In this document: piece after piece, positions 5,549 through 10,495 of the stretch
How positions within the stretch are numbered: position 1 is the first letter of the stretch
How the letters are laid out: each line of letters starts with the position of its first letter
NCBI GenBank assembly: GCA_903821905.1
Contig: CAIJMQ010000049.1
Location: 1-10,495, forward strand
Length of the DNA stretch: 10,495 nt
Source of the DNA: an uncultured bacterium
GTDB taxonomy: Bacteria; CAIJMQ01
Reading direction: 5' to 3'
The notes under the pieces: generated by a model
The model's input: the letters and a program-made list of their open reading frames with translations, nothing else
Database searches by the model: none
Told to the model about the DNA's origin: nothing
Translations under genes and position numbers: made by a program

Positions 5549-8323
5549 ATGAAAATACGAACTATCCCGTTCAATATGCCTTTTCTTCCTGTACTGGCAA
5601 AATATATAGCACAAAAACATAAAACAATTTCACCGGATTTCAGTTCTGTTCTTATTGTTTTCCCATCCGAGAGAAATAAGATGTATTTTAGGGAATACCT
5701 GCTAAAGGAAACAGGAAAAGATGGAATCATACCACCATATCTTCTTACCATTGAGCAGCTTTATGGGCATGTTTTTGAAGAAACAGGAGGGATAAAATCG
5801 GTTTTATCTGAAGAGATAGAACGTAATGTATTACTTAAAGAAGCGGTTGAAGAAATTAAGGTAAAAAATTGGGAAGAGTTGTCATTCATTAAATTTATAT
5901 CTATAGGTAAGAAACTTTTAGGGTTTTTTGATGAACTGACAAGCTGGGGCATTACCATAGAAGAGATTGAAAATATGAAGGACAAGCTGCATTTCCCGTC
6001 ACAGTATATAGACGAGGAATTACCGATTTTGAAAAAGATTCAAACAAGATACAAAATAAATCTTAATAATAAAAACCTTGAAGATAAAGTCTCTTCCTAT
6101 CTTTCAGCAGCAAAAAATTTCAAGCCCAAACATCTAAAAGATTTCGAATTTATTTATCTTGCCGGCTTTCTTGCTTTTACGTCTACCGACGCATTTTTCT
6201 TAAAGAAAATTCTAAAGAATTTGCCATCCGAACTTATACTTCACTCTGATAAAAATAAACTAGAAGATAGTTCCTTAGATAATGTCTTCTATCACCATAA
6301 CAAGATGCTTAATATGCTACAAACCAATACGAAAAACATTAAGATTCTTTCCCTGCCAAATTTAAAAAATAAAGTTATAACGCGGGTTTATGTCCAAAAA
6401 TGCAAAAATATGCTTGATGAAATCTCTTTTATTATAGACACTCTTTATACTGTTACGCCTAAATATCAGCTTAACCGTATCGGTGTAATGCTCCCTGAAG
6501 AATCTTTCTATCTACCATTAACAGATGCATTAGAAAAGTTTGATATCCCTTACAACCTTTCAATGGGCATACCCTTTAAACATTCATCTTTATATTCGTT
6601 CTTAAGAAGTTCTTATGAGTTTATAGATTCAGACTTTAAAGCAACTCAATTCCTAATATTATTACAAAATCCGATAATCAAAGGTATCGTTAAAGACGGG
6701 ATTTCTTTCAGTGAACTAATATATAAACTCGACAGTAAAATCAGGAAGGAAAACTTTTCTTTTATTAACCCACAAACCGGGGATTCCCAGTCACAGCTAC
6801 TCATGGACTATATTTTCAAGATAATAAATAAACTAAATCAAAATCGTACTTTCAGTGAATATGTAAAAAATGTACGTGAAATTATTCAGGAATTAACTGA
6901 AACCAATGAGATATTTTTTAAACAAAACGCTAACATTTTAGTTGGCTTAATGGATAAACTCATTACTATAGAAAACTCTTATGTACCGGACGAATTCTGC
7001 CCTAAAGGTAAAGATAAACTGAGATTTTTAATAAGTACACTTGAAGGAATAAGCTTCCCAACTTCGGGAGATTTCTTGAATGGTGTGCAGGTTATAGGTA
7101 TTTTGGAAGCCAGGAATATTGATTTTGATTGCATCATAATCCCGTCCTGCAACGAAGGAATCCTACCCCAAAAAAGCGAAAAAGACCTTTTTCTTCCAGC
7201 CAATTTAAGAAAAGAAATGAACTTGCCATATTATAAAGAGAGGGAAGCCCTTTACTCTTATTATTTCCACCAATTAATCACAGGTAAAAAGGAAGTATAT
7301 CTTTCCTACAAGAGTGAAGAAAATACGGAATTAGGCTTAAGGAGTAGATGGATAGAAAAACTTGTTGAAAATGTAAATAGAAATTTTGCCGTTATAGAAA
7401 AAACCGGGATAGACTTTGCAAATATTTTTAGTACAGGTAAAGGCAAAAGAGATAAAAAACCTTCTGCAGTAGAAAAAGACAATAAAACCTTGAACCTATT
7501 GAAATCCTTTACTTTTTCTCCGTCCATCTTAAAAACATATAAACAGTGTCCTTATAAGTTTTATCTTTTGTATATCCTCAAACTGAAAGAGCCAAAAACT
7601 ATAAAAGAAGAATATGATGCCTCTATGTGGGGAACTATTTTCCATCATGCATTTGCACGATTATACAATGAAATATATCCCGAAGGTTACGCGGAAAACA
7701 TAAAAAAACAGGTAATAGAAAACCTGATAAAAATAGGGGAAGAAGAGTTTAAAAAAATCTATCCTCAGCCAAAAGCTTCCCTTTCTTTTGAGTGGGAACT
7801 AAACCAGAAAAAGCTTGTAAATTTAATAGACCGTGAAATCATGCATTTTAAAGATGGTTTTATGCCTGTCAACATGGAGAAAAAACTTACACCCTACGTT
7901 ATAGATATCGATAATAATATCGAAGTAAAGATTGGCGGGATACCGGATAGAATAGACACGAAAGATGAGAAATTTTATATTATAGATTACAAGATAGGTA
8001 AAAAACCGTCCACAAAAACATACAGAATTGGTAATGACTTCACCGAATTTCAACTGCCTTTATATGGACTAATCTTCACAAAAGGCAAAATAGATTTAAT
8101 CGGAGGGCTTATTTATTATCATTTAGATGAAAACCGCCAAAATTTTCTTACACTGGATATATTGGAAAAAGAGGGAAAAGACTATATCAAAAAATTTGAA
8201 GAGGGAATACTATTCCCAACTCTTAAAGATATATTTAACAAAAATATCCTTTTCAAATTAACTGAAAACTTTGATACTTGCCAGAGATGCATTTTTATAG
8301 AACACTGCAGAAGAAGGGTTTGA
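5549..8323 (+). CDS. AddB-like PD-(D/E)XK nuclease, helicase-like N-terminal region without P-loop
   Basis: This 924-residue protein resembles the AddB/RexB side of double-strand-break repair exonucleases. The C-terminal nuclease has the RecB-type motifs: GTIFHHAF with H700 (695-702), GGIPDRID with D800 (796-803), IIDYKIGKK with D813 and K815 (811-819), and QLPLYG (835-840). Cysteines C667 (KQCPYKFY) and C911, C914, C920 (C-X2-C-X5-C) match the AddB/Cas4 Fe-S staple. The middle carries a UvrD-like helicase motif, VQVIGILEARNIDFDCIIIP then NEGILP (513-540). At the N-terminus I see no Walker A (GxxxxGKS/T); in its place is IVFPSERNKMYFREYL (36-51), so ATP-driven unwinding by this subunit is unlikely. 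No AddA-type helicase is in the window. The start is 12 bp after nth; the gap (ending CCCTCCTC) holds no Shine-Dalgarno, so coupling with nth is probable. I am sure of the nuclease family, less sure that it works as AddB. Confidence 0.88.
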   Translation: MKIRTIPFNMPFLPVLAKYIAQKHKTISPDFSSVLIVFPSERNKMYFREYLLKETGKDGIIPPYLLTIEQLYGHVFEETGGIKSVLSEEIERNVLLKEAVEEIKVKNWEELSFIKFISIGKKLLGFFDELTSWGITIEEIENMKDKLHFPSQYIDEELPILKKIQTRYKINLNNKNLEDKVSSYLSAAKNFKPKHLKDFEFIYLAGFLAFTSTDAFFLKKILKNLPSELILHSDKNKLEDSSLDNVFYHHNKMLNMLQTNTKNIKILSLPNLKNKVITRVYVQKCKNMLDEISFIIDTLYTVTPKYQLNRIGVMLPEESFYLPLTDALEKFDIPYNLSMGIPFKHSSLYSFLRSSYEFIDSDFKATQFLILLQNPIIKGIVKDGISFSELIYKLDSKIRKENFSFINPQTGDSQSQLLMDYIFKIINKLNQNRTFSEYVKNVREIIQELTETNEIFFKQNANILVGLMDKLITIENSYVPDEFCPKGKDKLRFLISTLEGISFPTSGDFLNGVQVIGILEARNIDFDCIIIPSCNEGILPQKSEKDLFLPANLRKEMNLPYYKEREALYSYYFHQLITGKKEVYLSYKSEENTELGLRSRWIEKLVENVNRNFAVIEKTGIDFANIFSTGKGKRDKKPSAVEKDNKTLNLLKSFTFSPSILKTYKQCPYKFYLLYILKLKEPKTIKEEYDASMWGTIFHHAFARLYNEIYPEGYAENIKKQVIENLIKIGEEEFKKIYPQPKASLSFEWELNQKKLVNLIDREIMHFKDGFMPVNMEKKLTPYVIDIDNNIEVKIGGIPDRIDTKDEKFYIIDYKIGKKPSTKTYRIGNDFTEFQLPLYGLIFTKGKIDLIGGLIYYHLDENRQNFLTLDILEKEGKDYIKKFEEGILFPTLKDIFNKNILFKLTENFDTCQRCIFIEHCRRRV

Positions 8324-8325
8324 AC

Positions 8326-8339
8326 TTAAATATATTTAA
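8326..8339. repeat. Perfect 14-bp AT palindrome between convergent genes
   Basis: TTAAATATATTTAA is a perfect palindrome filling most of the 18-bp gap between the stop of the AddB-like gene and the stop of the convergent MFS gene. An all-AT hairpin of this kind is weak and lacks a T-tract, so a role as bidirectional terminator is only a guess. Confidence 0.35.
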
Positions 8340-8341
8340 AA

Positions 8342-9517
8342 TTACTTTATCTTTGACTTAAGAATTGAAAATAAAATTATTGCAGTTACGGAAACAACAG
8401 CCCCATAAATAAATGTGTAGGTTACATTCAAATCCCACAACGAACCCGCAATAAAACCGCCGGGCAAAGCTACCAGACTTGTAAACATATTAAAAGTACC
8501 CAAAGCTGTTCCTCTAATAGACTCGGGAACTATATCCGATACAAATGCTCTTTCAGTCGCTTCAACCAAGGCATAGTTCAAACCAAAAAGCACAAACAAT
8601 ATTATGAAGAATACCAGGGTCTGTGAAAAAATAAATCCTAAACATATCAAACTAAATAAGCTATACCCCATAAATAAAACAGTCCTTCTTCCTATTTTGT
8701 CGGACAACATTCCCGCCGGAACAGAAAATAAAGAATATGCGGCACTATATATAATATATGCAATTATCGGAATTATAGGAATTCCACCCGCTCCTACCAA
8801 TTTCCACTTAACAGAAGTCAGGCTTCTTAAGATAAAAAACATTTCACTAAAATTACCAAGTGCAAATAGGGTAGCTACTATCATAAAAAGTTTGAGGGAT
8901 AGCGGCAGACTCTTAATTCCCACATGTAAGCTCGTTGTGTTCGGTGGAGTCTTTTTGTCTTTCACAAAAAATATAGGTGTAAGTGATAAAAAACTGATAA
9001 TACCAGCTATTAAGAAAATATCCCTGAAAGTAAACCCAAGAGCCCAACTCATAATGAGAGTTAAGATAGAACCAAATGCTGCTCCTCCACTATCCATGGC
9101 TCTATGAATACCAAATCCTCTACCTCTTGTTTTTTTCTCTGTGGAAGCAGCAATAATTGCATCTCTGGGAGCTGACCTTAAACCCTTACCTAATCTTTCC
9201 GCAGACTTCAAAATCAAAATATGGTGCCATGTCTTAGCAATACTGAATAGGAATTTGGATAGTGAAGCTGTCAAATATCCAAGAAAAACAAAAGGTTTCC
9301 TTCTGCCTAACCTGTCTGACAGGAAACCGGAAACTACTTCGAATAGGCTTGCAATACTGTCACCCAATCCTGCAATTATCCCTACTGCAAGACCGGTCCC
9401 TCCTATTTCTTTAGAAACTATGAATAGCGGTAATATGGGAATTATGATTTTACTTGCGGTATCGTTAATGAAACTTACCAATCCCAACAATAAAATATTC
9501 TTATTATTCTGATTCAT
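8342..9517 (-). CDS. Major facilitator superfamily transporter, substrate unknown
   Basis: This is a 391-residue integral inner-membrane carrier with about 12 hydrophobic segments. The MFS signature is present in both halves: SGFLSDRLGRRK in the loop after helix 2 (residues 63-74) and AGMLSDKIGRRT in the loop after helix 8 (268-279). The segments SFINDTASKIIIPILP and ERLGKGLRSAPRD place it in a common DHA1-like bacterial group annotated only as MFS transporter; efflux is plausible but the substrate cannot be read from sequence. I chose the ATG at 9517-9515. The frame also has a GTG at 9565, but that would add 16 residues without family features, and a good promoter lies between the two starts. 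The gene converges on the AddB-like gene with 18 bp between stops. It is on the same strand as the prepilin gene but is separated from it by a terminator, so it is probably transcribed alone. Confidence 0.93.
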   Translation of the reverse strand: MNQNNKNILLLGLVSFINDTASKIIIPILPLFIVSKEIGGTGLAVGIIAGLGDSIASLFEVVSGFLSDRLGRRKPFVFLGYLTASLSKFLFSIAKTWHHILILKSAERLGKGLRSAPRDAIIAASTEKKTRGRGFGIHRAMDSGGAAFGSILTLIMSWALGFTFRDIFLIAGIISFLSLTPIFFVKDKKTPPNTTSLHVGIKSLPLSLKLFMIVATLFALGNFSEMFFILRSLTSVKWKLVGAGGIPIIPIIAYIIYSAAYSLFSVPAGMLSDKIGRRTVLFMGYSLFSLICLGFIFSQTLVFFIILFVLFGLNYALVEATERAFVSDIVPESIRGTALGTFNMFTSLVALPGGFIAGSLWDLNVTYTFIYGAVVSVTAIILFSILKSKIK

Positions 9518-9526
9518 TTGGTAGAT

Positions 9527-9555
9527 ATTGTAATGGATATGAAGTATTGTGTAAA
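9527..9555 (-). promoter_or_regulatory. Predicted promoter of the MFS transporter gene
   Basis: On the - strand, TTTACA (9555-9550, 5 of 6) and TACAAT (9532-9527, 5 of 6) are separated by 17 bp. The -10 box ends 9 nt before the ATG at 9517, so the transcript would start within about 3 nt of the start codon. No Shine-Dalgarno is visible before that ATG. The promoter supports the ATG over the GTG at 9565. Confidence 0.55.
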
Positions 9556-9609
9556 CCTCCAACACCTCTTTTAAGAAAAAGACAGTTTGACAGCGTAGCG
9601 ATACTGTAT

Positions 9610-9651
9610 AAAAAGAAAACTCGGACAGGAATTTCTTTTATCCCATCCGAG
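9610..9651 (-). terminator. Intrinsic terminator of the prepilin-like gene
   Basis: Read on the - strand, CTCGGA (9651-9646) pairs with TCCGAG (9625-9620). After a 2x2 internal mismatch, three more pairs close a 10-nt loop. The stem is followed at once by TTTTCTTTTT (9619-9610). It lies about 45 nt past the stop of the prepilin-like gene and isolates that gene from the MFS gene. On the + strand no T-run follows the stem, so it acts in one direction only. Confidence 0.8.
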
Positions 9652-9695
9652 CTTAACAAATAATCAAAGCTATACTGTATTCAACAGTTTCCGCG

Positions 9696-10495
9696 TTAGT
9701 AAGATGGACATGCTTGGCCAGCAATATGTTCCGTAGCAGAACATCCCCAAGTGCCCCTCTGAACCTTCTTTAAATCCAGATTGCCAGGCGAAGAAACACC
9801 CCAAACAAGCTGATTTGCGGGGGCAACAGTGCGTGAGTCTACCCATTTCCAATATTCGGCATGCCCGTCTACAAAAGAGAAGTTTGCACCATTACCGTGC
9901 CTCAAAGGAGGAGGAGTATGCCAAATTTCCGCATCATACCTAACACCAAAAGCACCAAGATATAGAAGTCCATTATCAACAAAAACAAGTCTTCTAGTTG
10001 TATCGCCGGTAAGTTGACTCATATTACTTATTTTTGTACAGCCTGTACCATTACAGGGCCAAAGCGAACCCTGCAAAACTGAAGCATCCATAGAAACAGC
10101 TATGTTATATGTTACTTTAGACCATTTCTCACCATTTGAACATCTATACATCGACCTCTCATTACTCATATATGGCCAAAATTGACCAGTCGTAATACAG
10201 GTTTCCCATTCTGCGGGGGTGCTAGAAGCAGAAGGAGCAGTAGCAACATTGGAATTAATCCAATATACCCAAGTCGGATGGTAGTATCCTAAATCAGCAC
10301 CTGGGAGAAAACCCCTGTTATCATCTGTATACCAAAGCCATGTTAATTGCAGCTGTTTAAGATTACCAAGACAAGTTGCACGTTTGGCAGATTCTCGAGC
10401 ATGATTTAACGAGGGAAGTAATACTGCAGCCAATATTCCTATAATAGCGACCACCACTAAAAGTTCTATCAGGGTAAAACCTTGATGTTTATTCA
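9696..10495 (-). CDS. Prepilin-like protein with H-X9-DG motif (lacks first base of start codon)
   Basis: The frame extends upstream of the internal GTG at 10457 to the window edge and reads TG AAT AAA CAT CAA GGT. If the next base outside is A, the protein is 266 residues starting MNKHQG. The N-terminus is a class III (type IV prepilin) signal: cleavage after Gly6, then [20 protein letters not shown] with Glu at mature position 5, followed by [20 protein letters not shown]. The C-terminal part contains [18 protein letters not shown], an exact H-X9-DG (H200, D210, G211). This pairing defines the prepilin-type processing-associated H-X9-DG class, numerous in Lentisphaerae and Planctomycetes and of unknown function. 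The globular part is rich in Trp, Tyr and Asn and has several Cys, consistent with an exported surface protein. No pilus assembly gene is nearby. An intrinsic terminator follows. Confidence 0.93.
   Translation of the reverse strand, partial: NKHQGFTLIELLVVVAIIGILAAVLLPSLNHARESAKRATCLGNLKQLQLTWLWYTDDNRGFLPGADLGYYHPTWVYWINSNVATAPSASSTPAEWETCITTGQFWPYMSNERSMYRCSNGEKWSKVTYNIAVSMDASVLQGSLWPCNGTGCTKISNMSQLTGDTTRRLVFVDNGLLYLGAFGVRYDAEIWHTPPPLRHGNGANFSFVDGHAEYWKWVDSRTVAPANQLVWGVSSPGNLDLKKVQRGTWGCSATEHIAGQACPSY

Noticed and set aside
8240-8323. C-terminal Cys cluster of the AddB-like protein suggested Cas4.
   Set aside because: The protein is 924 residues with a UvrD-like middle region and no cas genes or repeats nearby; AddB-like fits better.
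8604-9512. Two + strand open frames (8604-9107 and 9141-9512) of 167 and 123 codons.
   Set aside because: They lie antisense to the MFS gene, whose motifs are clear, have no recognisable family features, and follow from the base composition of membrane-helix codons.
9587-9610. Perfect TTGACA on the + strand followed by TATAAA-like sequence, a possible promoter.
   Set aside because: Spacing to TATAAA is only 14 bp, no + strand gene lies downstream, and the AT run belongs to the terminator's T-tract on the other strand.
1-10495. tRNA, rRNA, CRISPR array, insertion sequence or phage genes.
   Set aside because: I looked for clustered direct repeats, transposase or integrase motifs and tRNA-like folds between genes and saw none; the longest gap between genes is under 200 bp.

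Overview
The window is about 10.5 kb of AT-rich bacterial chromosome with tightly packed housekeeping genes and no mobile element, RNA gene or CRISPR array that I can see. It carries one prepilin-like protein with an H-X9-DG C-terminal motif, a class greatly expanded in Lentisphaerae, Planctomycetes, Verrucomicrobia and some uncultured phyla. It also carries an AddB-like nuclease and a GAF-ANTAR regulator. Together these fit a low-GC member of the PVC/FCB-like or a candidate phylum better than Proteobacteria or classical Firmicutes, but I cannot fix the lineage from sequence alone.

Left part (1-4060, + strand): the 3' end of carB, then a divergent PurF-like phosphoribosyl amidotransferase, then glmS, in one apparent operon. 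All three belong to glutamine-amide-nitrogen enzyme families (pyrimidine/arginine, purine-type PRPP amidation, amino sugar). The PurF-like protein keeps its PRPP loop and four putative Fe-S cysteines. Its glutaminase domain, however, has Ser in place of the catalytic Cys and has lost the usual Arg and Asp glutamine-binding positions, so it probably cannot hydrolyse glutamine. The carB/purF-like gap holds a roughly 50-bp imperfect palindrome.

Middle part (4077-8323): a GAF-ANTAR putative RNA-binding antiterminator on the - strand, convergent with glmS. It is divergent from nth (endonuclease III), which is followed after 12 bp by a large AddB-like PD-(D/E)XK nuclease. The 86-bp divergent gap holds two back-to-back sigma70-like promoters.

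Right part (8342-10495, - strand): an MFS transporter with its own promoter. Upstream of it is the prepilin-like gene, ending in a clear intrinsic terminator. The prepilin gene lacks only the first base of its likely ATG at the window edge.

The least expected signals are the glutaminase-dead PurF-like protein between two glutamine-dependent enzymes, and the fact that three independent predicted promoters put their -10 boxes only 9-14 nt from start codons lacking Shine-Dalgarno sequences, which suggests leaderless or near-leaderless mRNAs.
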